A DNA stretch of 64,000 bases from Flavobacteriales bacterium (GTDB lineage: Bacteria; Bacteroidota; Bacteroidia; Flavobacteriales_F; PHOS-HE28), in NCBI GenBank assembly GCA_016705545.1, contig JADIYA010000014.1:75517-139516 (forward strand), read 5' to 3'. Shown here piece by piece: positions 34,500 to 43,859 of this stretch (the stretch's first letter is position 1; every line of letters begins with the position of its first letter). Under the pieces are notes generated by a model. The model did not search any database. It was not told the origin of the DNA and was given only the letters and a program-made list of their open reading frames with translations. The translations under genes and the position numbers were made by a program.

Positions 34500-35822
34500 A
34501 TGAACGCCAACGCTTGCCACCGATCGGCCGCCCTGCTTTGGGCCGCCATGGCAAGCGTGCCCTTTGTCCTGGGCCAAGCGCGCATCGTGTTCAACAACAA
34601 CGCGTGGCTGCGGATCGACAACGGTGCTTGGGTGGTGGTGGAAGAGCCCAGCAACGTGGGCGTGCAGACCTTGGGCACCGGCGGCAACCTCCGAAGCGAG
34701 GGTGAATTCAACCGGCTACGGTGGCAGATCCGCAACACCACCGGCGTGTACACCATTCCCTTCACCACGGCGAATGGAGTGAAGATGCCCTTCACCTATG
34801 AGGCCGTGGGCGGCGGGTCGAATGAAGCACAGGCGAGCATCTGCTTCAGCACCTACAACTACGGTGCGATCGCGGGGAACAACTGGGACAACAACACCTA
34901 CCGCCCTAGCGATGTCACCCACATGCACAACTACTACGTGGGCCCGCCCTCGAACAATTCCGATAACGTGGTGGACCGCTTCTGGCTCGTGGACCCCTAC
35001 TCGGCGCCTGCATTCACGTATTCCGCGAAACCGAGCATCCGCCTCGGCTTCACCGTGGATCCCGGGGCCGTCACCGGCGATGTGCGCACCGGCAATGCGA
35101 TCACCGGCGTGAGCCCGGTCGGTGCGCAGCGCTTCAACCCCGGCCCGCAATGGTGGGGCGATTATTGGCCGGCCGGCACCTTCGCCGCTGGCGCGGTCAA
35201 CTCGGTGACGAATGTGAATGTGCCTCCTGCGGACTTCTTCCGTTCATGGACGCTCAGCAACATCCTTCAACCCCTGCCCGTCGAATTGCTCCGCTTCGAG
35301 GCGAACTGCGAAGATGGCCGCGTGCACCTTGCTTGGTCCACGACCAGTGAGCAGGGCAGCAGCCATTTCATGATCGAGCGCAGCAGCGATGGGGATTCGT
35401 ACAGCTCCATCGGACAGGTGCAGGCCGCCGGGCAGAGCGTGAGCCTGATTGATTACGCCTTTTGGGATGAGCGCCCGCTGGGCTCGGCATACTACCGCCT
35501 TCAACTGGTTGACCTCGATGGCTCGAATGCCGAGAGCGCATCCGCATTCGTGCGTTGCGGGCATGGGACCATCGCACTCGTGAGCGCTTGGGATAGCGAT
35601 GGCCTGCTGAACCTGCTGATCGATTCACCACTCGAACAGCCGGCATCGCTCCGCGTGTTCGACATGGCTGGCAAGCTCATCGCGCAGCTGGATGGCATTC
35701 CGCTATCCAACGGGATGAACGCATTCGCGTTGCCGCACGACGCCGCGCACGGCCTGTATACGGTGAGCATCCAAGCTCGCGAAGCGATGCTCACGCGCAA
35801 GGTGCTGCTAAGCCGCCCGTGA
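34500..35822 (+). CDS. T9SS-exported protein with type A sorting tail
   Basis: 440 residues from ATG 34500. Signal peptide HRSAALLWAAMASVPFVLGQA. The first 240 residues are a beta-rich cargo domain of no recognised family, rich in Asn, Tyr and Trp (NNAWLRIDNGAWVVVEE; HNYYVGPPSNN), similar in tone to Bacteroidota surface proteins that start with an Ig-like strand-rich domain. From LPVELLRFEANCEDGRVHLAWSTTSEQ comes the usual pre-tail domain, then a Por secretion tail (LRVFDMAGKLIAQLDG, ending TRKVLLSRP). The usual YPNP opening of the tail is not obvious. Export to the cell surface is inferred from the tail; the role is unknown. It converges on lnt with a 15-base overlap. Confidence 0.75.
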   Translation: MNANACHRSAALLWAAMASVPFVLGQARIVFNNNAWLRIDNGAWVVVEEPSNVGVQTLGTGGNLRSEGEFNRLRWQIRNTTGVYTIPFTTANGVKMPFTYEAVGGGSNEAQASICFSTYNYGAIAGNNWDNNTYRPSDVTHMHNYYVGPPSNNSDNVVDRFWLVDPYSAPAFTYSAKPSIRLGFTVDPGAVTGDVRTGNAITGVSPVGAQRFNPGPQWWGDYWPAGTFAAGAVNSVTNVNVPPADFFRSWTLSNILQPLPVELLRFEANCEDGRVHLAWSTTSEQGSSHFMIERSSDGDSYSSIGQVQAAGQSVSLIDYAFWDERPLGSAYYRLQLVDLDGSNAESASAFVRCGHGTIALVSAWDSDGLLNLLIDSPLEQPASLRVFDMAGKLIAQLDGIPLSNGMNAFALPHDAAHGLYTVSIQAREAMLTRKVLLSRP

Positions 35823-37481
35823 GCGCAGCAGTGGTGCGATCAGTGCAAAGGCCAGCAGCGCGAGGAAGATCAATACGGCTGGGCGGCCGATCAGATCGCC
35901 ATGGCGCACGAAGAAGGTGATCTCTGAATTGGGATGCACCCGTGCGCTGAAAGCGGCGGGGACCCACCAGTCGGTTGCATGCGCGATGCGGCCGCGCTCA
36001 TCGACGATACAAGAGATGCCCGTGTTCGCTGAACGCACGATGGTGCGGCGCGTCTCGACCGCGCGGAGCGAAGAGAAGGCCAAGTGCTGCTTGTATCCCG
36101 GCGAGGTGCCCCACCAGCCATCGTTGGTCATCACGGCAATCAGCTTACCGCCGTTGCGCACATGCGCCGCGATGTGCTCGCCGAAGACCGATTCATAGCA
36201 GATGGCGGGCACCACGGCGAGACCGGACGAGGCATCGCGCAGCACGCTCCGCTCCTCTTGCTGGCCCAAGCTCCCGGTGGTTCCGCCCAGGTCCAGCGCG
36301 AATTCGCTCAGCGGGCCGAGCACCTCCTCGAAGGGCATCAGCTCCACGCCGGCAACGAGCTTGCTCTTGTGATAGCTCTCGATCGCGCCTTCCGCGGGCA
36401 TCCAAAGCGCTGCGTTGTACGCTTCGTACCAGTGGTTGCTGCCGCGAATGGGCCTGGCTGTGCCCGGGCGCTCATCCTGCGGCGCGAACCACCGATCGCT
36501 GCTCATGCCCACGAGCATGGCCGCTTGCGGGTGCGCACGCTGGAACGCCTTGATGCGCCGCACGCTGCGCGCGCCTTCGAGATCGTTCTCCCAGAGCCCA
36601 TTGAACTCGATGCCCTGATCGGTGAAGTGCATGGTCGCGTTCTCCTGCAGGGCCGTTTCGGGGAACACCACCAAACGCGTCTGATCGGTGATGCGCGCTT
36701 CCGCCTGCGCGAGCATGCGTTCCAATTGCTCCAACGGATCCACGCCGCCGAACTTCTCCTTGTACGGGTCGATGTTGGGCTGCACCACCACTACCTCAAT
36801 GCCGCCATCCTTGTTTAATCGCATGCGCGCGAAATCCAGCCAGGCAGAGATGGCGAATGGAATGGCGAGCAGGCCGAACGCTGCAATGCTGAAGCGCAAG
36901 GCACTGCGGCGCATGGCTCCCCATCGCGCAATGACGGCGTTGAGCGCCAAGCACACGAGCCAGACCCACAGCGTTCCGCCGAAGATGCCCGTGTATTCGT
37001 ACCACTGCACCCACGAGGGCTGCGTTCCGAATGCATTGCCGATGGAGAGCCACGGCCATTGCAGGTCCCAACCGTGATGCAAGCGCTCATACGCGAGCCA
37101 GGCAGCGACGAGCATGAGCCCGCCCCAATTCTCACCGAGCTTACGCTTCACCACACGGCTCAGCCACCACGGGATGCCCATCAGCAACGTGTTGCCGACA
37201 ACCGGGATGCCGACGCTGATCAACTTGGTGGTCATCGGCTCGCTCACCAGATAGAACCAGTACGTGGTGAGCGCATTCCACACGAAGAGGCCGAGCAGCA
37301 CGTAGGGGAAGAATGCGCGCCTGCGACCGGCCGTGCGCAGATCATGCAGGCGCTCGGCGTGCAGCATGGGCAGCCAGGCCACGAAGGCGAAGGCCGTGAG
37401 GCCGACCACCGCGGGCCACGCCAAGGCCCAGAGCAATCCGCTCAGCGCGGACCAGAGCAGCACTTGAGATCGCGTCGGCAT
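35808..37481 (-). CDS. lnt: Apolipoprotein N-acyltransferase
   Basis: 557 residues from ATG 37481. Inner-membrane enzyme that adds the third acyl chain to lipoproteins. The N-terminal part has about seven membrane helices (SALSGLLWALAWPAVVGLTAF and on). The carbon-nitrogen hydrolase domain has the catalytic triad: E275 in VFPETALQ, a lysine in YHKSKLVAGVELMPFEE and C428 in ICYESVFGE. A final helix (RPAVLIFLALLAFALIAPLL) closes the protein. ATG 37481 is supported by a -7 box nine bases upstream. The porU2 gene lies upstream on the same strand, 24 bases away. Confidence 0.93.
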   Translation of the reverse strand: MPTRSQVLLWSALSGLLWALAWPAVVGLTAFAFVAWLPMLHAERLHDLRTAGRRRAFFPYVLLGLFVWNALTTYWFYLVSEPMTTKLISVGIPVVGNTLLMGIPWWLSRVVKRKLGENWGGLMLVAAWLAYERLHHGWDLQWPWLSIGNAFGTQPSWVQWYEYTGIFGGTLWVWLVCLALNAVIARWGAMRRSALRFSIAAFGLLAIPFAISAWLDFARMRLNKDGGIEVVVVQPNIDPYKEKFGGVDPLEQLERMLAQAEARITDQTRLVVFPETALQENATMHFTDQGIEFNGLWENDLEGARSVRRIKAFQRAHPQAAMLVGMSSDRWFAPQDERPGTARPIRGSNHWYEAYNAALWMPAEGAIESYHKSKLVAGVELMPFEEVLGPLSEFALDLGGTTGSLGQQEERSVLRDASSGLAVVPAICYESVFGEHIAAHVRNGGKLIAVMTNDGWWGTSPGYKQHLAFSSLRAVETRRTIVRSANTGISCIVDERGRIAHATDWWVPAAFSARVHPNSEITFFVRHGDLIGRPAVLIFLALLAFALIAPLLRSRAA

Positions 37482-37490
37482 CGGCGCGGG

Positions 37491-37498
37491 CGAAAGTA
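37491..37498 (-). promoter_or_regulatory. Putative -7 box for lnt (TACTTTCG)
   Basis: Fits TAnnTT[T/C]G on the minus strand, nine bases before ATG 37481 and a few bases after the porU2 stop at 37505. Confidence 0.45.
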
Positions 37499-37504
37499 CC
37501 CGCC

Positions 37505-40500
37505 TCAGCGCAACAGGTACATCTTGCCAAAGCCCTTGGTGAAGTACTGCGAAGCCTGTGTCTCGCGCACCTCGATGTCCTCGCCGTTGAGGCGCGCCAT
37601 CACGCGGTAGAGATAAACGCCGCGCGCCAGCCGGTCGCCGAACTGGTCGGTGCCGTCCCAAGCGAACTCCGTGATGTTGCGGCCCACGTACAGCGGGCCG
37701 ATCTCGGCCATGCTCACCTCGCGCACCACCTTGCCCGTCACCGTCATGATCTGGATCCTCAACTGCGTGGGCGGCTGCTGGCCGGTGACGGTGAATACGA
37801 AGCGCGTGCTGGTGGTGAAGGGGTTCGGGTAGTTGAGCACCTCAGTGATGGTGGGCCGGTTGATCACCTCGAAGTTCACTTGGTAGTCGTTGTCGCCGCT
37901 GCGATTGCCCGAGAGGTCGTTGGCGAACACCGTGATGTTGTGCTTGCCATCGAGGTTGAAGACGGGCCTGTAGTCGATGCGCGCGATGTTGTCCGGGCCG
38001 CTGGCCGGGGTGAAGCGCATGATCTCGTTTCCCGCACCATCGCGGAAGCGGATCTGCTCTTGGCTGCCATCAGGCTTGGTGAGGAAGACCTTGAAGTTCG
38101 CCGTATCGGCGGGCGATTCGAGCAGGCGGATCATGTTCTCGTCGTCGAGGGTGATGCGGATCTCCGGACGAGCGGAGACGATGTCGCCGTTGAGGATGTG
38201 GCGGCCATCGAAGGTGATGTCGAGGATCGGGTTCTCCACGTCCTGCTCCACCTCGAAGCGCCAGAAGGCGATGTTGTTGAAGTGGTATTGCTCGGCTTGG
38301 TGGGCACGGCCGGAGCTGGAGGTTAGCGGATTCGCTTCCACGATCAACGTGTTCGATCCGCCCAGGTCCAAGGTGCTGAATCGCATGGTGTCCACCACCC
38401 ACGCGCCCGCAGGCAAGGGCGGGTTCACGCGGCTGTGCACCAATCGGCGATTGTTCGCAGCGTCAATCACCCAACCCTCGATCAGCAGGCTATCCATGCC
38501 GAAGGCGCTGATGTTCTGCACGGCGACGGCGGCGCCTGCGAGCTGACCTTCGGCGTAGCCTTCGAGGTCGCTGTATAGGCCGAGCGGCGGATGGATGGCG
38601 CACTCAGGCACCGGGCTGAAGAGCAACTGCCAGCGTTCCAACTGCGCGGGCACGGCATCGCTCGCATTGCTGTCGTGGAAGGTGCCGCGCAGGCGCAGGA
38701 TCGGGTATTGTTGCGCGTCGATCACCGAGCCGAGATCAGGCAGGGAATCCAGCGGGCTCTCGAGGTCGAGCAAAGGCACGCCGATGGTGCTGCCCGGCGG
38801 GAAACCGATCACCTTGATGCGCGTGCTGTCGGTGGGCGAGGCCGGCACTTCATTCCAATAGAGCCCATGCCAGCTGGCTGCTGGGCCTGCATCCACTGTG
38901 GTGATGTTGCCTTGCGCGAAGGCGGTCTGCACGGCAATACTGTAAACGAGCTCCTCCGTGAGCGACGTGGCGATGGTATCGCGGAAAGTGCTGGGGTCGC
39001 CCTTGCGGAAGTAACAGATGTAGGGCACGCTGTCCTGCAAGGCATTGAAGGAGGGCAGGCCAGCGGTCTCGAGCACGCCTGCAAGTCCCGGCGCGTTCGC
39101 ATTCGTGCCGAATTTGTCCAGGTGGCGCCAGGTGTAGATCAGCACGTGATGACCATCGGGTATCGCGTTGGCAAGCATATTCTGCAGGCCTGCTAATTGC
39201 GTAGGAGAACTGGTGTGGAAGCCGAAGTAGCCTTCTGGTCGATTGCGGCAGCCCCCGTTGTTGTTGTAATTGCCGAATTGGTTCTGCGGGTTGTACACCT
39301 GACCGGTGGCACCATTCACCCAGTACGTGTTCCAAGGCTCCATGGTGGCCGGATCCACAACCGCCACGTGATAGGCCGCCACCCCGCAGCCGCCGTAGTC
39401 CACTTGAGCGAGCTCGATGCCCCAACCCGTTGCTGGGCTCGGCTGATTGCCGAGCACGTTAGCGCGCAAGGTGCGCACGCCTTCTTCGAAATCGAAGTCG
39501 CGCTCGGGGCGGTCGTAGTTGATTCCCGCGAACGCGTCGTGCTTGAACTGGAAGTAGTGCGCCTGGCCCCAGCCCCACTTTTCCGGGATGTACTGGAAGG
39601 AGCGCTCGTACCAATTGTACTGGCCCGTGCCTGTGGCGCTGCTGTCGAGGCTGCACCGCCAATAGAATACGGTGCTGTCCTGGATGCTGTTGATGCTGAA
39701 GATCGCCGATGGATCCCAAGACACCACGCCGCCCGGTGCCTGCAACGACGTGCTCTGCATGATGGGACTGTTGTACAGGTCGGTGGTGTCGATCTGGAAC
39801 ACGTAGGTCCGCAACGGCGCGAACGGGTCGCCGGTGCTGGCCTTGAGGGTCATCTGCGGGTCGGGCACGATCGCATATTCGTAGGGCCACACGGGGACCA
39901 GATCGCCGCTGCTGATGAAGACCGATGCACTGGTCTGATTGTTCGCGACATCCTCCAGCTCCGGAATGAGGTCGGGCTCCAGGTCCACGCGCACGCTCAA
40001 CTGGTTGGGACCTTGCCCGCCGGCGAAGCCGAGCACGGGCACGCGGAACACCGCCGTATCGCGCAGGTACACGTTCGTCAGGGGCTTGTAGTACTGCGTG
40101 GCCACCCCATTGCTGCGCGTTCGGGTAAGTTCCACGCTGATGGTGTTCTGCAAGGCTCGCCCCTGGTTCTCCACGATCACGCGCACGGTGAAGCTGTCGA
40201 GATCGGCTGTGATGGTGGCGGGCTCAATCAGGATCCGGCTTGGCGCCACCGTGTAATCGGGCAGCTTGTGCTGATTGAGCGTGAGCGTGGGATCGCCCTG
40301 CAAGGCGAAGTTCTGCACGTTCCACGCGACGAGGCTCGTGGGTTGCTGCTGCTGCGAGTAAAGGCCCGCGTGCTTCATGTGCTCGCCGATGGACCCGCCT
40401 TGGTTCAAGCGTGAAAGGCTCTCGTACCATGGGTTCGCGTACGACAACAGGTACTGCGTGTAGCCCTGCTCCGAAGCCGCCAAGAAGGCGATGGGCCCGG

Positions 40501-42676
40501 CGTTGGGCGTGAGCACCCACTTCTCGCTGGCGCTCGGCGGGCCGTTGCCATGCAGGTAGCCGATGTAGCAGGAGTTGCCGAACACCATCGGGTGCTTGCC
40601 GGCCCACTGGTAATTCTGCGGCTCATCGATCGTGATGTCGAAGCTCGCGCTGTAGGCGTGCGCGAGGAAGGTGAGCAAGGAGGTGCCCTTGTCGGGATCC
40701 TCGATGAAGCTGCGCACGCTATCAGCACTGGCCTGGCTGATCACTGCGGAGCTCTGCTTCTTGAAGGGCACCACATTCGCGCCCATCAAGGAATCGGCCG
40801 CGATGTTGCCGAGCCACTGCAGGCTCAGCGCATGATTGTTGATCTCGCCTGGGCTGAATCCTCCCGCGAAGTGCAGCACGTTCTTCTGCCAGATGGCCAC
40901 CGGCTGCTGCTCTGTTGCCTGCACCTTCGCCAGGTAGTTGAACACATCGGTGCTGGTGTTGGCGCTCAAGCGGCCAACCGGGATATCCATGCGCCGTGAT
41001 TCGAAGAGTAACCCTGTGGTGAAAGCCTGATCGGAGCTCGGGTACCCGTAAGAAGGCACCAGGCATCGCGCGTAGTTGGTGCCCACATTCGGCCGGATGC
41101 CGGGCAGGCTGGTGAAGAAGGCCTGCCAGGTATTGATGGACTTGCCGATAAGGAAGAGCGCGCGCGGCTGCGTGCTCCAGGTGTTCAGCAGGTATTTGCA
41201 GAATGCGCGGATGCTGTGCGCGTGCTTGGGCACACCGCCGCCGAATTGGTCGTACAGTTCGTCCACATCGGCGACGAGCGTATTGTACGGATTGCGCGTG
41301 CTGCCTTCACGGTAGTTCGCATAGGCCATGGCGCCGTCCATCAAGCTGCCATGCGTCACGATCAGCATGGCGCTGTCCACATCCAGCGATCCGAAATCGG
41401 TGAAGTAGCCGTTGGTGCCCACGGGGCGCAGCGCCGTCACGGACTGGATGTTCTCGAGCGCGAACACGCGCACTTTCGTATCAGCGTTACCCGGCATGCG
41501 CGGGAAAAGGCTGCGCCAGCTGCCAGCATTGAGCGAAGGCAACACGCGCCGCACGCTGTCGCCGAATGCATAAACCACCGGCGTGCCCGTGAAGGAACTG
41601 AAGTCGATCCGCATCAGCGGGTCGCTGATGGCAGGCACCTCGAAGAGCACCGGGCCCGCCCCGCCGATGCTGAACGTGCGCGCGTACCGGATGCGGACAT
41701 TGCTCACGGCTTGCCAATCGAGGTAGTTCGGCTGCGAGGCGCCTATCTGGTTCAGCGAACCGTTATTCAGGTCGTGCGGAACGTGGTACCGGATGGTGGT
41801 GCTCGCACCGAGCATGCCGGCAGGCATCGTGAAACTGCCGCGCATGGTGCGGGACCCGTTATATACCGTGTCCTTGCCCATGATGCTCAGCCCGGGGCCG
41901 TAGAGCCATTGCGTATGGTGGTTGATGTAGAAGCCGTTCCCGACGTTGTTCTGAGAGGAGGTGGTGGCCAGCACCTGCGCATCGGGCGCTCCAGCCCCGG
42001 TGTAGGCTGAAGGCGTCGCCACAGCAACATCCTGAGGCGTCACGTTATTGCCCGCACCATCCACGAAGAGCGGAAGGCCGCCGAAGCCCTCGGCCTCCAG
42101 CATGGGGCTCAGGCTGGTGCCGATGCCTGCTTGCTGAAGTTCGTAGATGGAGAGACCTGACCAATAGAAGAGGTTGTACGTCTGCACGGCATTGTGCCAA
42201 CCCCATGGCTGCGGCGCATGCGAATCGTAATCACTGTTCGCATACGCGGGCATGTGCTTCGCATCGGCAGCGGCATCCCACGTGAGGTAGTAACGCGCCG
42301 TGTCGTTGTAGAGGCTGTAATAGGGATTCGGATTGGCGTCCGGGTAAGGGTACATCCGCTTATCCACCTCGCCATCGGCCTTCTCTGCCCAGAACTCGAT
42401 GTAGTCCCCACCATTCAGCACGCCATCGGCTTCGCCATGCACGTAAACCGGGACCTGCTGCTCTTTCCCGAAGAGCATCAGATGGCGCGCGTCCACCGTC
42501 CCGATCGGGAATCCGCTTTGCGCGAGCGTGGCTGAATCGATCCGGTACACGCCGTCGGCCCAGATGTCGAAGCGGAAATGCCTCCTGCCGTAGTCGATCC
42601 ATTCATTGCCGTGCTGCTGCGCGAAGGCGGCAGCGAGATGAAGGAGGAGGACCGAGAGGAGCAGGCTTCTTCTCAT
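37505..42676 (-). CDS. porU2: Very large C25 peptidase-family protein, PorU2-like T9SS sortase
   Basis: 1,723 residues. Signal peptide LLLSVLLLHLAAAFAQ. A gingipain-like (C25) peptidase domain occupies roughly residues 420-800: SLDVDSAMLIVTHGSLM, ARALFLIGKSINTW-type segment, the His in TFLAHAYSAS (H673) and the Cys in FGNSCYIGYLHG (C703), a His-Cys pair of the kind used by the T9SS sortase PorU. After it come several Ig/CARDB-like modules (SFTVRVIVENQGR; PILDITFDGRHILNGD) and a FlgD-like end with YPNPFTTSTRF and EFAWDGTDQFGDRLARGVYLYRV. It is far longer than classical PorU (about 1,150 residues), so I read it as the second, longer PorU-type protein. It directly follows, and overlaps by four bases, a PorV/PorQ-family gene. 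Confidence 0.8.
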   Translation of the reverse strand: MRRSLLLSVLLLHLAAAFAQQHGNEWIDYGRRHFRFDIWADGVYRIDSATLAQSGFPIGTVDARHLMLFGKEQQVPVYVHGEADGVLNGGDYIEFWAEKADGEVDKRMYPYPDANPNPYYSLYNDTARYYLTWDAAADAKHMPAYANSDYDSHAPQPWGWHNAVQTYNLFYWSGLSIYELQQAGIGTSLSPMLEAEGFGGLPLFVDGAGNNVTPQDVAVATPSAYTGAGAPDAQVLATTSSQNNVGNGFYINHHTQWLYGPGLSIMGKDTVYNGSRTMRGSFTMPAGMLGASTTIRYHVPHDLNNGSLNQIGASQPNYLDWQAVSNVRIRYARTFSIGGAGPVLFEVPAISDPLMRIDFSSFTGTPVVYAFGDSVRRVLPSLNAGSWRSLFPRMPGNADTKVRVFALENIQSVTALRPVGTNGYFTDFGSLDVDSAMLIVTHGSLMDGAMAYANYREGSTRNPYNTLVADVDELYDQFGGGVPKHAHSIRAFCKYLLNTWSTQPRALFLIGKSINTWQAFFTSLPGIRPNVGTNYARCLVPSYGYPSSDQAFTTGLLFESRRMDIPVGRLSANTSTDVFNYLAKVQATEQQPVAIWQKNVLHFAGGFSPGEINNHALSLQWLGNIAADSLMGANVVPFKKQSSAVISQASADSVRSFIEDPDKGTSLLTFLAHAYSASFDITIDEPQNYQWAGKHPMVFGNSCYIGYLHGNGPPSASEKWVLTPNAGPIAFLAASEQGYTQYLLSYANPWYESLSRLNQGGSIGEHMKHAGLYSQQQQPTSLVAWNVQNFALQGDPTLTLNQHKLPDYTVAPSRILIEPATITADLDSFTVRVIVENQGRALQNTISVELTRTRSNGVATQYYKPLTNVYLRDTAVFRVPVLGFAGGQGPNQLSVRVDLEPDLIPELEDVANNQTSASVFISSGDLVPVWPYEYAIVPDPQMTLKASTGDPFAPLRTYVFQIDTTDLYNSPIMQSTSLQAPGGVVSWDPSAIFSINSIQDSTVFYWRCSLDSSATGTGQYNWYERSFQYIPEKWGWGQAHYFQFKHDAFAGINYDRPERDFDFEEGVRTLRANVLGNQPSPATGWGIELAQVDYGGCGVAAYHVAVVDPATMEPWNTYWVNGATGQVYNPQNQFGNYNNNGGCRNRPEGYFGFHTSSPTQLAGLQNMLANAIPDGHHVLIYTWRHLDKFGTNANAPGLAGVLETAGLPSFNALQDSVPYICYFRKGDPSTFRDTIATSLTEELVYSIAVQTAFAQGNITTVDAGPAASWHGLYWNEVPASPTDSTRIKVIGFPPGSTIGVPLLDLESPLDSLPDLGSVIDAQQYPILRLRGTFHDSNASDAVPAQLERWQLLFSPVPECAIHPPLGLYSDLEGYAEGQLAGAAVAVQNISAFGMDSLLIEGWVIDAANNRRLVHSRVNPPLPAGAWVVDTMRFSTLDLGGSNTLIVEANPLTSSSGRAHQAEQYHFNNIAFWRFEVEQDVENPILDITFDGRHILNGDIVSARPEIRITLDDENMIRLLESPADTANFKVFLTKPDGSQEQIRFRDGAGNEIMRFTPASGPDNIARIDYRPVFNLDGKHNITVFANDLSGNRSGDNDYQVNFEVINRPTITEVLNYPNPFTTSTRFVFTVTGQQPPTQLRIQIMTVTGKVVREVSMAEIGPLYVGRNITEFAWDGTDQFGDRLARGVYLYRVMARLNGEDIEVRETQASQYFTKGFGKMYLLR

Positions 42677-43776
42677 GAGGAGGGCCGCTTGAAGAGATCG
42701 AAGCGCAAGGAGAAGACATTGCTGTAGAGCGCAACGCTGTTATCGCCGATGTCGGTGAGAGCGTAGTCGATGGAGACGCTCTTGATCTTCAGGCCCACGC
42801 CGATGTTCGGCTGCACGCTGAGTTTCTTCTTGTCGTCGATGTCGGTGACCTGCTGGAAGTTGCCCACGCCCATGCGCACGAAGAGCACGCCTGCGTAACC
42901 GAGCTCGAGGCCCACGCGCGGATCGGTGCTGATGGCCTTGCTCTTGATCAAGGTGTTGCGCTTGCCATCGAAGGTGTTCTCCAGATCAAGCGCCGCCACC
43001 AAGCCGAACTTGGGACCGAAGTTAAATTGGCGCGCGCCGCCCAGCACCAGTCGCGGCACCGTTACCTCCACGCTGTTCACAGGAAGCTCGTTCCCTGTTT
43101 GCGTGAACACGTCGATGGTGCGCTCGTCGAGCGTGTAGCTCCAGGCGTTGAAGGTGCCGGTGACATCGCGGAGCACCGCGCTCAGTCGCCAGGCGTCCAC
43201 CTCGTAGCGGGCGGCGGCATCGAGACCGAAGCCCCAGGCCTTGCCGAACTCGCCCACCCGGCGGTAGATCACCTTAGCGTTGCCGCCTAGGCGCAATCCC
43301 GTGATCCGCGTCTTGCGCGCATAACTCAGGATGAAAGCGTGATCGGCGCTACTGAAGGTGGTGATGCGGTTGTAGTCGATGTTGCCGCTGGGGTCGATCA
43401 GGTCGATGGTGTTCGGGATGTTGTCGATCCCGAAACGGATGAAGCTGAAGCCGATGGCGCTCACCGAATCGATGGGCTTGGCCAGGCCGATGTAATCGTA
43501 CTTGGCAATGCCTGCGAAGTATTCGCTGTGCATGGCACCCACCTGCAGGTCGCCGCGCACGCCCAAGAGGCCCGCCGGGTTCCAATAGCCGCTGGTCACA
43601 TCGTTCACCGCGCTCACATAGGCGCCGCCCATGCCCAAGGCGCGGGCGCCCACGCCCACGGCGAGGAACTCGTTGCTGTACTTGGGCGCGTCTGTCTGTG
43701 CATGGGCCAAAAGGGCGCAGGCGGTGGCAAGCATCGCGGCAGCGCTGCGCATCTCCTTCATCTTCACGGTGTTCAT
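42673..43776 (-). CDS. PorV/PorQ-family outer-membrane barrel protein
   Basis: 367 residues from ATG 43776; other in-frame starts exist nearby and the exact start is uncertain. Signal peptide MLATACALLAHAQ. The FadL-like start GVGARALGMGGAYVSAVNDVTSGYWNPAGL is characteristic of the PorV/PorQ group. The body is a 14-stranded-type barrel that ends in VALYSNVFSLRFDLFKRPSS. PorV receives T9SS cargo from the translocon and hands it to PorU; PorQ anchors PorZ. The four-base overlap with the PorU2-like gene (ATGA at 42673-42676) is strong evidence that the two proteins work together, so PorV-type use is more likely here. Confidence 0.8.
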   Translation of the reverse strand: MNTVKMKEMRSAAAMLATACALLAHAQTDAPKYSNEFLAVGVGARALGMGGAYVSAVNDVTSGYWNPAGLLGVRGDLQVGAMHSEYFAGIAKYDYIGLAKPIDSVSAIGFSFIRFGIDNIPNTIDLIDPSGNIDYNRITTFSSADHAFILSYARKTRITGLRLGGNAKVIYRRVGEFGKAWGFGLDAAARYEVDAWRLSAVLRDVTGTFNAWSYTLDERTIDVFTQTGNELPVNSVEVTVPRLVLGGARQFNFGPKFGLVAALDLENTFDGKRNTLIKSKAISTDPRVGLELGYAGVLFVRMGVGNFQQVTDIDDKKKLSVQPNIGVGLKIKSVSIDYALTDIGDNSVALYSNVFSLRFDLFKRPSS

Positions 43777-43828
43777 TCGGCTTGGTATTGACGCAGCATC
43801 CAACGGGTGGTGGCCCGGATCATTGCCC

Positions 43829-43836
43829 CGAAATTA
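43829..43836 (-). promoter_or_regulatory. Putative -7 box for the PorV-like/porU2 operon (TAATTTCG)
   Basis: Fits TAnnTT[T/C]G on the minus strand, 52 bases before ATG 43776, in the divergent gap with pssA. Confidence 0.4.
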
Positions 43837-43859
43837 TCCTTCCTTCGGCCTCGATATAC

